Numbered from the stretch's first letter, positions 34,133-44,030 are shown. The stretch is DNA of 64,000 nucleotides from an uncultured Bradyrhizobium sp. (GCF_936943645.1 NZ_CAKZJO010000084.1:79963-143962); one strand, 5' to 3'. Notes: generated from the sequence alone by a model not told the origin. A program made the numbers and translations.

Positions 34133-35191
34133 ATGCTCCGACAAATTGCCGACGTCCTTTCAAACCCTGCGAGGCCTTGCAATCGGGCGCTGTTGATCGG
34201 CTGGTTGCTGCCGACGCTCACCGCCTTGGGACTGACGGTCTGCCGGGCCGACAGCCCGAGCGGAGAGCCGATCGCAATTCTGTTGGCGGCGGGCGACATC
34301 ACGGGTTGCCATCAGACCGGTGACAAGCATGCCGCGATGGCAGGGCAGATCCAGAAGGAGATCGAGGCCGCAAAAGACATTCCGCTCGGTATCCTGGCCT
34401 TGGGCGATCTGGCCTATGCGGATTACAAACACCAGAAGCCGCAGGCCGGGACTTACGCGTCCTGCTTCAATAGCTTCGTCGCGACATGGGGCGCATATAA
34501 GAACCGTATCTTTCCCGTACCGGGAAACCACGACTATTCCGACGATATTACGTCCGCCAAGAAACTCACGCCGGTGAAGCACTACCGGGAGTATTTTGGT
34601 CAGCGCATTGCGGAGCTGAAGAGCGGGGCGGGCAGTCCATCCGAAGCGGACGCCAAGAGACTCAGCTTTGTCACACGCTTTCCCAACAGCGAAGGGTGGC
34701 TACTCGCCGGACTGAATTTTTACGGCAGTGACGTCGATCCAAAGAAGTGGCTCAAGGAAAAGCTTTCGGCATCAACGGCCCGGTGCGTCTTGGTCTTTAC
34801 GCATCCGTTCTTCGCGAGTTCAGGTGAGCATGGAAAGGGGAAGGCCTATCAGCCGATCGCGCAGCTCATGCCGATCTTGTACGAACAGGGCGCGACCGTC
34901 CTGGTTTCCGGGCACGACCATCATCTCGAGCAGTTCCCGAAGATCGACGGTAAGGGGAAGGTGGACGCCGGCAAAGGCGTGCGCTCGTTCGTCGTCGGCA
35001 CCGGGGGCGCGACGCTGTATCCCACCTACGTCAAGCATCCGCTGAGCGAGCGCTTTGCCAACAAGAGCAGAGGATTCCTGAAGCTGATCCTTTATCGCGA
35101 TGGCTACAAATGGTCGTTCGTTGCTGTTGACGGACCGCAGGTCGAGTTGCCCGTCGGCGAAGAGAGCTGTAATCGCAAGCCACCAGCCTAG
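34133..35191 (+). CDS. Secreted calcineurin-like metallophosphoesterase
   Basis: A 352-residue protein with an N-terminal export signal (NRALLIGWLLPTLTALGLTVCRA). Its two-metal phosphoesterase motifs are GDITG, LGDLAYADY, PGNHDY, FTHPFF and GHDHHLE, in the right order. This fits a periplasmic acid-phosphatase-like enzyme. The start at 34133 has GGAG six bases away; GTG 34106 and ATG 34127 are alternatives. A hairpin (ACCCGG/CCGGGT, about 34092-34107) lies in its leader. The AT-richer stretch 33853-34132 holds its promoter, and I see no gene there. Confidence 0.82.
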   Translation: MLRQIADVLSNPARPCNRALLIGWLLPTLTALGLTVCRADSPSGEPIAILLAAGDITGCHQTGDKHAAMAGQIQKEIEAAKDIPLGILALGDLAYADYKHQKPQAGTYASCFNSFVATWGAYKNRIFPVPGNHDYSDDITSAKKLTPVKHYREYFGQRIAELKSGAGSPSEADAKRLSFVTRFPNSEGWLLAGLNFYGSDVDPKKWLKEKLSASTARCVLVFTHPFFASSGEHGKGKAYQPIAQLMPILYEQGATVLVSGHDHHLEQFPKIDGKGKVDAGKGVRSFVVGTGGATLYPTYVKHPLSERFANKSRGFLKLILYRDGYKWSFVAVDGPQVELPVGEESCNRKPPA

Positions 35192-35364
35192 GTTTGAAGG
35201 ACATCGTTGGAGTAGGCTTGCGCATGCCAGAGTCATGGAATCCCTGTGCATCTGCAAAGGTGCGGGGGATCGCTGCGCGGCTCCGATCTGTATGCCTCGA
35301 CGTCCGCCGGATCGTGGCTTAAGCTGGCGCGCTCCGTTCTTTAAGGGAAACAATCACAACAACA

Positions 35365-36264
35365 ATGATGTACCTGGAAACGCCGCCGCGCCTGATCGAA
35401 ACCAAGCTCTTCTCCGCCATGCCCGACAGGTTCCGCCGCAAAGGCGTGCGGACCGATTGGGTTGACTCCAACCGGCCGAATGTGCCGACCGACAGCTTCA
35501 TCGAGGGGCCATCCTTCGACAGGGACGGCAATCTCTATATCGTCGACATTCCGTTCGGCCGCATCTTCCGTATCGCGCCGGACGGTGAATGGTCGCAGGT
35601 CGCCGAGTATGAGGGATGGCCGAACGGGCTGAAGATCGCATCCGACGGCCGCATCCTGGTCGCCGATTACATGCATGGCATCATGCAGCTCGATGCGAAA
35701 GCCGGTCGCATCACGCCGGTGTTGACCGCCCGAAATTCGGAATCGTTTCGTGGCTGCAATGATCTGCATCTTGCTTCCAACGGCGACATCTATTTCACCG
35801 ATCAGGGGCAGACCGGCCTGCACGACGCCAGCGGCCGGGTCTACCGGCTGGCATCGAATGGTCGGCTCGATTGCCTGCTTGATACCGGCGTCAGCCCGAA
35901 CGGCCTGGTCCTCGACCCGACCGAGGCGGTGCTGTTCGTCGCGATGACACGCGACAACGCGGTGTGGCGGCTGCCGTTCATGAAGGATGGCAGCGTGTCC
36001 AAGGTCGGTCGCTTCTGCTCATTGTTCGGCACAAGCGGTCCAGACGGAATGACGATGGATGCCAAAGGCCGCCTGTTCGTCGGCCACGCCTCGCTCGGCC
36101 ACGTCTTCGTGTTCGCGCCGAACGGCGAATTGATCGCGCGGATCAAGTCCTGCGCGGGACCGAATTGCACCAATGTCGCGATTGGTGGCGAAAGCAAGGA
36201 TCGTCTCTATATCACGGAGTCGTCGACCGGCAGCGTGCTGGTTGCGGATATCGGCGGACTGTGA
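35365..36264 (+). CDS. SMP-30/gluconolactonase-like beta-propeller protein
   Basis: A 299-residue six-bladed propeller of the SMP-30/gluconolactonase/LRE family. Metal-site elements are Glu in FIEGPSFD, Asn in the CNDLHLASNG and SPNGLVLDP segments, and Asp in GPDGMTMD. Such enzymes hydrolyse sugar-acid lactones. It is followed after 9 bases by an aldo/keto reductase, so the two probably form an operon for a sugar or lactone. No ribosome binding site at normal spacing is seen for ATG 35365 or 35368. Confidence 0.8.
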   Translation: MMYLETPPRLIETKLFSAMPDRFRRKGVRTDWVDSNRPNVPTDSFIEGPSFDRDGNLYIVDIPFGRIFRIAPDGEWSQVAEYEGWPNGLKIASDGRILVADYMHGIMQLDAKAGRITPVLTARNSESFRGCNDLHLASNGDIYFTDQGQTGLHDASGRVYRLASNGRLDCLLDTGVSPNGLVLDPTEAVLFVAMTRDNAVWRLPFMKDGSVSKVGRFCSLFGTSGPDGMTMDAKGRLFVGHASLGHVFVFAPNGELIARIKSCAGPNCTNVAIGGESKDRLYITESSTGSVLVADIGGL

Positions 36265-36273
36265 GTTCTTGAC

Positions 36274-37113
36274 ATGAACACAAAATCCTTTGGCAAGACC
36301 GGCACCAGCGTCTCCGTGATCGGGCAGGGCACGTGGTATCTCGACCACGGCGACCGCAAGCGCGCGATTGCCGCGCTTCAGCGCGGGCTCGATCTCGGCA
36401 TGACGCATGTCGACACCGCCGAGATGTATGGCGATGCGGAGCTGGTCATCGCCGACGCTATCGCGGGGCGACGCGACGAGGTGTTCCTGGTCTCCAAGGT
36501 GCTGCCGAGCAACGCCTCGCGCCGCGGAACCATTACGGCGTGCGAACGCTCGCTGAAGCGGTTGAAGACCGATCGTCTCGATTGCTATCTCCTGCACTGG
36601 CGCGGTTCCTATCCGTTGGAGGATACGGTCGCCGCATTCGAGGAGCTCGTGAAGTCAGGCAAGATCAAGTCCTGGGGCGTTTCCAACTTCGACGCCGACG
36701 ACCTCGACGAGATACTCGATGTGTCCGGCGAAGGCCGTATTGCCTGCAATCAGGTGCTCTATCATCTGAAGGAACGCGCGATCGAGCATGCGGTGATCCC
36801 GTGGTGCGAGAAGCATGGTGTCGCCGTCGTCGCCTATTCGCCGTTCGGTCATGACGATTTCCCGGATGCGCGCAGCAAGGGCGGCGCGGTACTTGCCGGC
36901 ATTGCAGAGGCACGTCGCGCGACGCCGCGTCAGGTCGCGCTGAGCTTCCTGACCCGTGCGACTACGGTATTCGCGATCCCGAAGGCGTCTTCCGCCGATC
37001 ACGCCGGCGAGAATGCCGCGGCCGGCGATCTCATGCTGACGAAAGACGAGATTTCGCCGCTCGATGCGGCGTTTCCGCGCGGGCCGAAGCCGCGCAGCCT
37101 GCCCATGCTGTAA
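36274..37113 (+). CDS. Aldo/keto reductase
   Basis: A 279-residue NAD(P)H-dependent TIM-barrel reductase. The catalytic tetrad is readable as Asp and Tyr in HVDTAEMYGDAE, Lys in FLVSKVLP and His in CYLLHWRG. The C-terminal cofactor loop is VFAIPKASSADHAGEN (Lys and Ser for the 2'-phosphate of NADP). It follows the SMP-30 gene closely, which suggests reduction of a sugar or aldehyde linked to a lactone substrate. Confidence 0.88.
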   Translation: MNTKSFGKTGTSVSVIGQGTWYLDHGDRKRAIAALQRGLDLGMTHVDTAEMYGDAELVIADAIAGRRDEVFLVSKVLPSNASRRGTITACERSLKRLKTDRLDCYLLHWRGSYPLEDTVAAFEELVKSGKIKSWGVSNFDADDLDEILDVSGEGRIACNQVLYHLKERAIEHAVIPWCEKHGVAVVAYSPFGHDDFPDARSKGGAVLAGIAEARRATPRQVALSFLTRATTVFAIPKASSADHAGENAAAGDLMLTKDEISPLDAAFPRGPKPRSLPML

Positions 37114-37301
37114 CGCACAAAGGCCCATTATTAACGGAGCATTGACGCGCGCGGACGTGGGCGCATATCGGCATCCTGTTTTCGGAAGTTGTGAACGCGG
37201 CGCATTTGTCGTTTTTTACAACTGTTCTCGATTCGCATTTTGCCCGGGTTCCAGCCGTGACACCGCCGCCCGCCGTAGCCGCAAGGCTCGACACTATTCC
37301 C

Positions 37302-38243
37302 ATGCCCGTGCCTGAAAAGAAGCAGAAGGCTCGCCGCGCGCCCGCGCGCGTCGATCATCCCTTCAAGGGCATTGCCCTGGTACTGCTGTCCACGGTGTTT
37401 CTCGGCACCTCCGACACCACCGCCAAATATCTCTCGACCAGCCTGCCGTCGATCGAGATCACCTGGATCCGCTTCGTCACTTTCGCGCTGATGTTCACGC
37501 CGGTGATGCTGCCGGGCTCGCCGCTCCATGCGATGCGCACCGAGCGGCTCGGCCTGCAGCTGATGCGCGGCGCCGCTCTGCTCGGCTCCTCGCTGTTCTT
37601 CATCACCGGCTTGAGCTTCCTGCCGATCGCGGAAGCGTCCGCCACCGGCTTCGTCTCGCCACTGTTCGTCACCGCGCTGTCGATCATCTTCCTCAGCGAG
37701 AAGGTCGGCATGCGGCGCTGGATCGCGACCGCGATCGGTTTGACGGGTGTGCTGATCATCCTGCGGCCGGGCACGAGCGCGTTTCACGCCGCCGCGTTTT
37801 TCCCGATCATCTCGGCATTCTGCTGGGCCGCCGCGCTGATCCTGACGCGCATGATGAGCGGGCGCGAAGCCGTGCTCACAACCATGGCCTACTCGGCGCT
37901 CACGGGCGTCGCCATCCTTTCGTTGATGGTGCCATTCGTCTGGGTCACGCCGAGCTGGACTGCGATCGGGCTCGGCATCGTGATCGGTGTCGCCTCGACC
38001 GTCGGCCAATGGATCATCGTGCTGGCCTATCGCTACGGCGATGCCTCGGTGCTGGCGCCGTTCTCCTACACGCAGCTGCTCTGGGTCAGCATCTTGGGAT
38101 ACTTCATCTTCGGTGAGGTCCCCGACGTCTGGACCGTCGTCGGCGCTGCCTTCATCGTTGCCAGCGGCCTCTACATTGCCCATCGCGAGCGTGTCCGCCG
38201 CGCCCAGCTCCTGGTGCTGGAAGAGCGTTCTCCGAACCCCTGA
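37302..38243 (+). CDS. DMT-superfamily (EamA) transporter
   Basis: A 313-residue membrane protein with 10 predicted helices in two EamA repeats (the first from about residue 20, KGIALVLLSTVFLGTSD; the second after HAAAFFPIISAFCWAAALIL). It is likely an exporter of metabolites or amino acids. The charged N-terminal stretch MPVPEKKQKARRAPARVDH is cytoplasmic. An earlier GTG at 37191 would add 37 residues with no clear sense, so I prefer 37302; neither start has a good ribosome binding site. Confidence 0.82.
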   Translation: MPVPEKKQKARRAPARVDHPFKGIALVLLSTVFLGTSDTTAKYLSTSLPSIEITWIRFVTFALMFTPVMLPGSPLHAMRTERLGLQLMRGAALLGSSLFFITGLSFLPIAEASATGFVSPLFVTALSIIFLSEKVGMRRWIATAIGLTGVLIILRPGTSAFHAAAFFPIISAFCWAAALILTRMMSGREAVLTTMAYSALTGVAILSLMVPFVWVTPSWTAIGLGIVIGVASTVGQWIIVLAYRYGDASVLAPFSYTQLLWVSILGYFIFGEVPDVWTVVGAAFIVASGLYIAHRERVRRAQLLVLEERSPNP

Positions 38244-38303
38244 CGCAAGTCGTGGCGTCCCGCTTCGTGCTATCAACGGCCCCGACACCAGGGGAGGAGC
38301 CGA

Positions 38304-39383
38304 ATGCGCGCCGCGATTTTCAGGAACGGTGAGATTGTCGTGGGCCAGATGGCCGAGCCCAAGCCGGGCCCCGGCCAGGTGCTGGTCAAGACGCTCGCCT
38401 GCGGTATCTGCGGCTCCGATCTGCACGCGCGCCAGCACGCCCATCGCATGGTGGAGATGGCGAAGAAGACCGGCCGCAAGCCGATGGACCTCACCCGCGA
38501 CGTCGTGTTCGGCCATGAGTTCTGCTGCGAGATCGTCGACTACGGTCCCGGCACCGCGCGCAAGCTCAAGCCGGGCACGCGTGTATGCTCGCTGCCAGCG
38601 CTGGTAACGCCGCAAGGGATCGAGGGCATCGGCTATTCCAACGACAACATCGGCGGCTATGCCGAAGCGATGCTGCTCAGCGAAGCGCTGCTGCTCGAAG
38701 TGCCGAACGGACTTGCCCCGGAACACGCGGCGCTGACCGAGCCGCTCGCCGTCGGGGTGCATGCCGTGGCCAAGGCCAACATCCGTGGCGGCGAAGTGCC
38801 GCTCGTGATCGGCTGCGGCCCGGTCGGGCTTGCGGTGATCGCCGCGCTGAAGCTGAAGGGATTGCATCCGATCGTCGCTGCCGATTATTCGCCGGCACGG
38901 CGCGCGCTCGCAGCCAGGCTTGGCGCCGACATCGTCGTTGATCCCAAGGTGTCGCAGCCCTATGCGACCTGGGCCGAGCACGCGCAGATGTCGGAGGCGG
39001 AGAAAGCGGCGCGGCCGCCGTTCCAGGCGATGCTGCCGGCGCTGAAGCCCGCGATCATCTTCGAATGCGTCGGCGTCCCCGGCCTGTTGCAGCAGGTGTT
39101 CGAAGGCGCCCCGCGCGATGCCAGGATCGTCGTGGTCGGCGTCTGCATGGAGAACGACCGAAACGAGCCCATGCTCGGCATCATGAAGGAGCTCAACGTC
39201 CAGTATGTGCTCGGCTACACGCCGGAGGAGTTCGCAGCCTCGCTGCGGCTGATCGCGGAGGGACAAGTGGACGCCGCCGCCATGGTAACGGCGGAGGTCG
39301 GCATCGACGGCGTTGCAAAAGCCTTCGCCGATCTCGCCAATCCCGAAGCGCACACCAAGATCATCGTGCAGCCGTGGCGGTGA
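38304..39383 (+). CDS. Zinc-binding medium-chain dehydrogenase
   Basis: A 359-residue NAD(P)-dependent alcohol/polyol dehydrogenase. The catalytic zinc Cys is in LACGICGSDLH and the GHEF motif follows. The Rossmann glycine motif is VIGCGPVGLAVI with an acidic end (AADYSP), favouring NAD. The structural zinc Cys cluster is absent: at that position it reads VCSLPALVTPQGIEG. It lies 60 bases after the DMT gene on the same strand and converges on the Lrp gene 4 bases away. The substrate is unknown. Confidence 0.85.
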   Translation: MRAAIFRNGEIVVGQMAEPKPGPGQVLVKTLACGICGSDLHARQHAHRMVEMAKKTGRKPMDLTRDVVFGHEFCCEIVDYGPGTARKLKPGTRVCSLPALVTPQGIEGIGYSNDNIGGYAEAMLLSEALLLEVPNGLAPEHAALTEPLAVGVHAVAKANIRGGEVPLVIGCGPVGLAVIAALKLKGLHPIVAADYSPARRALAARLGADIVVDPKVSQPYATWAEHAQMSEAEKAARPPFQAMLPALKPAIIFECVGVPGLLQQVFEGAPRDARIVVVGVCMENDRNEPMLGIMKELNVQYVLGYTPEEFAASLRLIAEGQVDAAAMVTAEVGIDGVAKAFADLANPEAHTKIIVQPWR

Positions 39384-39387
39384 CCTC

Positions 39388-39849
39388 CTACACCGGCAGC
39401 GCGATCGAATACTTCACCTGGCTCAGCGCAAAGCTGGACTCGATCGAGGCGATGCCGTCGAGGCGGGTCAGCTTGGTCTTGAGGAACGTCTCGTAGGAGG
39501 CGAGGTCGGCGGCGACGACGCGCAGGAGATAGTCGCGGTTGCCGGTCATCAGATAGCATTCCAGCACCTCGTCCCATTTCGAGATTGCGCGGGCGAAGCG
39601 GTTGAGATCCTCCTCCTTCTGTCGCGCCAGCTTGATCGAGATGAAGACGCTGACATGCAACCCGAGCGCCTTCTGGTCCACGGTCGCGACATAGCGCGAG
39701 ATCACGCCGCGCTCCTCGAGTAACTTGACCCGGCGGTGGCACGGCGAGACCGACAGGCCGACCTTGTCGGCGAGCTCCTGCATGGTCAGCCGGCTGTCGG
39801 CCTGGAGGTGGCTGAGGATCTTTCGGTCGATGGCGTCGAGCTCTGGCAT
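39388..39849 (-). CDS. Lrp/AsnC-family transcriptional regulator
   Basis: A 153-residue regulator. The N-terminal HTH is at residues 5-55 (LDAIDRKILSHLQADSRLTMQELADKVGLSVSPCHRRVKLLEE) and the C-terminal RAM/AsnC ligand domain follows (ECYLMTGNRDYLLRVVAADL). It is divergent from the AceE-like gene with only 134 bases between, containing an AT-rich patch (about 39890-39925) suited to Lrp binding. It probably controls that gene in response to an amino or keto acid. ATG 39867 is an alternative start. Confidence 0.87.
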   Translation of the reverse strand: MPELDAIDRKILSHLQADSRLTMQELADKVGLSVSPCHRRVKLLEERGVISRYVATVDQKALGLHVSVFISIKLARQKEEDLNRFARAISKWDEVLECYLMTGNRDYLLRVVAADLASYETFLKTKLTRLDGIASIESSFALSQVKYSIALPV

Positions 39850-39983
39850 TGGAATGAAACCTGTCATTGGGGCAATTCGTTGGTAAAATATCCCAATATC
39901 GCCAGGTACGGCGCGAAAAATTGAGAAGTTTGGCGCCTTCCGCAGGCGTATCATCGCTCCACCTGATTTCCGGGAGCACTGCC

Positions 39984-42347
39984 ATGCCCGTCGATACCGC
40001 CCGCCTCGACACATTGACCGCGCTCAGCCGCAAGGCGCTGTGGCTGTCGTCCTGGACCATTCACCACGCCAACCACATCCGGCCCAATGCCGACGGCCTT
40101 AAGGTCGGCGGCCACCAGGCCTCGTCCGCCTCGCTCGCGACCATCATGTCGGCGCTGTACTTCCACGTGCTGCGCCCCGAGGACCGCGTCGCGGTGAAGC
40201 CGCATGCGAGTCCGGTGTTCCACGCCATCCAGTATCTGTTCGGCCGCCAAAGCCGCGAGAAGCTGGAGAATTTCCGCGGCTTCAAGGGCGCGCAGTCCTA
40301 TCCTTCGCGCACCAAGGACGTCGATGACGTCGATTTCTCCACCGGCTCGGTCGGTCTCGGCGTCGCGCAGACGCTGTTCTCGTCGTTGGTGCAGGACTAT
40401 GTCAAGGCGCATGGCTGGGCGAAAGACCGCCGCGAGGGGCGGATGATCGCGCTGGTCGGCGATGCCGAGATGGACGAGGGCAACATCTGGGAGGCGCTCG
40501 CCGAAGGCTGGAAGCACGGCCTGCGCAACACCTGGTGGGTGGTCGACTACAACCGTCAGTCGCTCGACGCCGTCGTGCGCGAAGGTCTTTGGGAAAAGTT
40601 CGAGACCATGTTCCGCAATTTCGGCTGGGACGTCGTCATCGTCAAATACGGCCGCCTGATGCGCGAAGCGTTCGCAGAACCCGGCGGCGAGGCGTTGAAG
40701 CGCTGGATCGACAATTGCCCGAACGCGCTCTACGCCGCGCTGTGCTTCCAGGGCGGCGCCGCCTTCCGCAAGCACCTGCACGACGAGATCGGCGACCAGG
40801 GCCCGATCACGAAGCTGATCGACAAGCGCAGCGACGAGGAGTTGCTGGCACTGATGTCGAACCTCGGCGGCCACGACATGGCGAGCATGCTGGAGTCCTT
40901 CGAATCCATCGACCACGATCGCCCGGTCTGCTTCATCGCCTACACCATCAAGGGCGTCGGCCTGCCGTTCCAGGGCCACAAGGACAACCACGCCGGTCTG
41001 ATGACCGTCGCGCAGATGGAGAAATATCGCGACAGCCAGAACATCCGCCCGGGCCACGAATGGGACAAGTATGAGGGCCTTTCGCAATCCGCCGCCGAGC
41101 TCGACGCCTTCCTGGCGCGCGTCCCGTTCAACCAGGACGGCCGGCGCCTGACCGCGCCCGTCGTCGAGGTGCCCGCTCAGCTTGCCTTCAAGCCGTCGCC
41201 CCAGATGTCGACCCAGCAGGGCTTTGGCCTCGTGCTGAACGAGATCGCGCGTGGCGACAGCGAGCTCGCCAAACGCATCGTCACGACCTCGCCCGATGTC
41301 ACCGTCTCGACCAATCTCGGCCCCTGGGTGAACCGCCGCGGCCTGTTCGCGCGTGCGGAGAAGGCGGACTTATTCCGCAGCGAGAAAATTCCTTCCACCT
41401 TCAACTGGGATTTTTCGCCGGAGGGACAGCACCTCGAGCTCGGCATCGCCGAGATGAACCTGTTCATCATGCTCTCGGCGCTTGGCCTGTCGCACCAGAT
41501 CAACGGCGAGCGGCTGCTCCCGGTCGGCACGCTCTACGATCCCTTCATCGAGCGCGGCCTCGATGCCCTGAACTATGCCTGCTACCAGGATGCGCGCTTC
41601 ATGGTGGCGGCAACGCCCTCGGGCATCACGCTCGCGCCCGAAGGCGGCGCGCACCAGTCGATCGCAACGCCCCTGATCGGCATGGCTCAGGACGGGCTCG
41701 CCTCGTTCGAACCGGCCTTCGTCGATGAGCTCGCGGTGATCATGGGCTGGGGCTTTGAGCATATGCAGCGCGATCCGGGCGAGGGCGGCTCGGTCTATTT
41801 GCGCCTCTCCACGCGCAGCATCGAACAGGCGCAGCGGATCATGACACCTGAGCTACAGCAGGGCATCACCGATGGCGCCTATTGGCTGCGCAAGCCGGGG
41901 CCGAATGCCGAGGTCGTGATCGCCTATACCGGCGCGGTCGCGCCGGAAGCGATCGAGGCCACTGGCTTTATCGGCGAGAGCCGGCGCGACATCGGCCTGC
42001 TGGCGATCACCTCGGCTGATCGCCTTCACTCCGGGTGGACTGCCGCGCGAAAATTGCGGCGGGATCGCCGCGGTGTGCAGCATCTCAGCCATATCGAAAA
42101 GCTGCTCGCGCCGCTGCCGCGCGACTGCGGCATCGTGACGGTGATCGATGGCCATCCGTCCGCGCTCGGCTGGCTCGGCAGCGTCGGCGGCCACCGCGTC
42201 GAGGCGCTCGGCGTCGAGCAGTTCGGCCAGACCGGCAGCATCGCCGACCTTTATCGCCATTACGGCATCGATGCGAATGCGATCATCGATGCGGCGGAAA
42301 GCCTCACCACCGGCGCGCCGGTGCTGCATCGGAAGATGGCGGTGTAG
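39984..42347 (+). CDS. AceE-like 2-oxoacid dehydrogenase E1 / transketolase-family protein
   Basis: A 787-residue thiamine-diphosphate enzyme of the homodimeric E1 type. It has the TPP/Mg motif GDAEMDEGNIWEAL...VVDYNRQSLD, the domain-2 Glu region LELGIAEMNLF, and a C-terminal transketolase-like domain. It is about 100 residues shorter than E. coli AceE, and no E2 or E3 gene is adjacent. The pairing with a divergent Lrp regulator recalls the Pseudomonas putida mdeB/mdeR arrangement, where the E1 acts on 2-oxobutyrate from methionine breakdown. That role is inference; pyruvate or another 2-oxoacid is possible. The ATG at 39984 follows CGGGAG. Confidence 0.8.
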   Translation: MPVDTARLDTLTALSRKALWLSSWTIHHANHIRPNADGLKVGGHQASSASLATIMSALYFHVLRPEDRVAVKPHASPVFHAIQYLFGRQSREKLENFRGFKGAQSYPSRTKDVDDVDFSTGSVGLGVAQTLFSSLVQDYVKAHGWAKDRREGRMIALVGDAEMDEGNIWEALAEGWKHGLRNTWWVVDYNRQSLDAVVREGLWEKFETMFRNFGWDVVIVKYGRLMREAFAEPGGEALKRWIDNCPNALYAALCFQGGAAFRKHLHDEIGDQGPITKLIDKRSDEELLALMSNLGGHDMASMLESFESIDHDRPVCFIAYTIKGVGLPFQGHKDNHAGLMTVAQMEKYRDSQNIRPGHEWDKYEGLSQSAAELDAFLARVPFNQDGRRLTAPVVEVPAQLAFKPSPQMSTQQGFGLVLNEIARGDSELAKRIVTTSPDVTVSTNLGPWVNRRGLFARAEKADLFRSEKIPSTFNWDFSPEGQHLELGIAEMNLFIMLSALGLSHQINGERLLPVGTLYDPFIERGLDALNYACYQDARFMVAATPSGITLAPEGGAHQSIATPLIGMAQDGLASFEPAFVDELAVIMGWGFEHMQRDPGEGGSVYLRLSTRSIEQAQRIMTPELQQGITDGAYWLRKPGPNAEVVIAYTGAVAPEAIEATGFIGESRRDIGLLAITSADRLHSGWTAARKLRRDRRGVQHLSHIEKLLAPLPRDCGIVTVIDGHPSALGWLGSVGGHRVEALGVEQFGQTGSIADLYRHYGIDANAIIDAAESLTTGAPVLHRKMAV

Positions 42348-42539
42348 CCGGGGTAACCGGGGCGATAATGCGCGCCCCGGAATGACGGCTGCGCCACCTT
42401 GCCACGTTCCCGCCATCGGCTCATATAACCTCCGTCCGCCGCAACGCTGGCCCCGCATATGGCGGGTTCAATTGCCGGCGCTTTCGTGCAAGGATGCCTG
42501 CCGAAACGCCCCCACCATGCCCCCAAGAAGAGGTTAACG

Positions 42540-43970
42540 ATGGTCAATCGCATGCAATTCTACATCGACGGTGCCTGGGTCGATCCGGCCGTCAAGAAGT
42601 CCACCGCCGTGGTCAATCCCGCGACGGAAGAGGCGATGTACGAGGTTGCGCTGGGCTCCAAGGCCGACGTGGACAAGGCGGTTGCCGCCGCCAAGCGCGC
42701 CTTCGCGACCTTCTCCCAGACCAGCCGCGAGGAGCGCGTCGCGCTGCTCACCAAGGTCATCGAGGTCTACAAGGGCCGCCTCAAGGAGATCGGCGCCGCC
42801 GTCTCCGACGAGATGGGCGCCCCGCTGCCGATGGCGGAGAAGCTGCAGGCCGGCGCCGGTCTCGGCCATCTCATGACCACGCTCGACGTGCTCAAGAACT
42901 ATCACTTCGAGGAGCCGGTCGGCACCGCCATGGTGCTGCGCGAGCCGATCGGCGTGGTCGGCATGATCACGCCCTGGAACTGGCCGCTGAACCAGATCGC
43001 CTGCAAGGTCGCGCCCGCGCTCGCCGCCGGCTGCACCATGATCCTGAAGCCGAGCGAGTTCACCCCGACCTCGGCGCTGATCTTCGCGGAAATCCTCCAT
43101 GAAGCCGGCGTGCCGAAGGGCGTGTTCAACCTCGTCAACGGCCTCGGCCCCGAGGTCGGTGCCGCCATGAGCGAGCATCCCGACATCGACATGATCTCGT
43201 TCACCGGCTCGACCCGCGCCGGCATCGATGTGGCCAAGCGCGCCGCGCCGACCGTGAAGCGCGTCAGCCAGGAGCTGGGCGGCAAGTCGCCGAACGTCAT
43301 CCTCGAAGGCGCCGACCTCACGAAGGCGGTCACCGGCGGCGTGATGCACATGTTCAACAACTCCGGCCAGTCCTGCAACGCGCCCTCGCGCATGATCGTG
43401 CCGCTGTCCAAGATGAAGGACGTCGCCGCGATCGCGAAGGCCGTCGCCGACAAGACCAAGGCCGGTGATCCCCGCGCCGAAGGCACCACCATCGGCCCGG
43501 TGGTCAATCGCGGTCAGTGGGACAAGATCCAGGGCCTGATCAAGAAGGGCATCGACGAGGGCGCAACGCTCGTCGCCGGCGGCCCGGGCCTGCCCGAAGG
43601 CGTCAACAAGGGCTTCTACGTCCGCCCGACCATCTTCGCCGACGTCACGCCCGACATGACGATCGCCCGCGAAGAGATCTTCGGGCCGGTGCTGACCATC
43701 ATCGGCGCCAAGGACGAGTCCGAGGCCGTGCAGATCGCCAACGACACGCCCTATGGCCTTGCCGGCTATGTCACGGGTGCAACGGTCGAGGACGCCAAGC
43801 GCGTCGGCCGTCAGATCCGCGCCGGCAACGTCAACCTGCAGGGCGTGCCCAACGACCGTACCGCGCCGTTCGGCGGCTACAAGCAGTCCGGCAACGGCCG
43901 CGAGTGGGGCAAGTACGGCCTCGAGGACTTCCTCGAAGTGAAGGCGGTTGCGGGCTTCAACGCGGCGTAA
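42540..43970 (+). CDS. NAD(P)-dependent aldehyde dehydrogenase
   Basis: A 476-residue ALDH-superfamily enzyme oxidising an aldehyde to an acid. Seen are PWNWPLNQIACKVAPAL, the catalytic Glu in QELGGKSPNVI, the nucleophile Cys in NSGQSCNAPSR and the EEIFGPVL motif. The ATG at 42540 follows AAGAGG at a good distance; an upstream in-frame extension is not coding-like. It is followed by an excellent terminator, so it is probably a single-gene unit or the end of the AceE-like unit 190 bases upstream. Confidence 0.9.
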   Translation: MVNRMQFYIDGAWVDPAVKKSTAVVNPATEEAMYEVALGSKADVDKAVAAAKRAFATFSQTSREERVALLTKVIEVYKGRLKEIGAAVSDEMGAPLPMAEKLQAGAGLGHLMTTLDVLKNYHFEEPVGTAMVLREPIGVVGMITPWNWPLNQIACKVAPALAAGCTMILKPSEFTPTSALIFAEILHEAGVPKGVFNLVNGLGPEVGAAMSEHPDIDMISFTGSTRAGIDVAKRAAPTVKRVSQELGGKSPNVILEGADLTKAVTGGVMHMFNNSGQSCNAPSRMIVPLSKMKDVAAIAKAVADKTKAGDPRAEGTTIGPVVNRGQWDKIQGLIKKGIDEGATLVAGGPGLPEGVNKGFYVRPTIFADVTPDMTIAREEIFGPVLTIIGAKDESEAVQIANDTPYGLAGYVTGATVEDAKRVGRQIRAGNVNLQGVPNDRTAPFGGYKQSGNGREWGKYGLEDFLEVKAVAGFNAA

Positions 43971-43993
43971 GCGCCAGCGGTTGAACAAACACG

Positions 43994-44030
43994 ACGCCGG
44001 AGCGGGCGACCGCTCCGGCGTTTTTGTTTT
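43994..44030 (+). terminator. Rho-independent terminator of the aldehyde dehydrogenase gene
   Basis: An 11-bp stem (43994-44004 with 44011-44021) with a 6-base loop, followed by TTTTGTTTTT. It lies 24 bases after the stop codon. Confidence 0.92.

Noticed and set aside
37131..39353. 740-codon open frame on the minus strand
   Set aside because: It runs antisense through the DMT transporter and the zinc dehydrogenase; its Arg/His/Asp/Gly-rich composition is typical of the reverse strand of high-GC genes.
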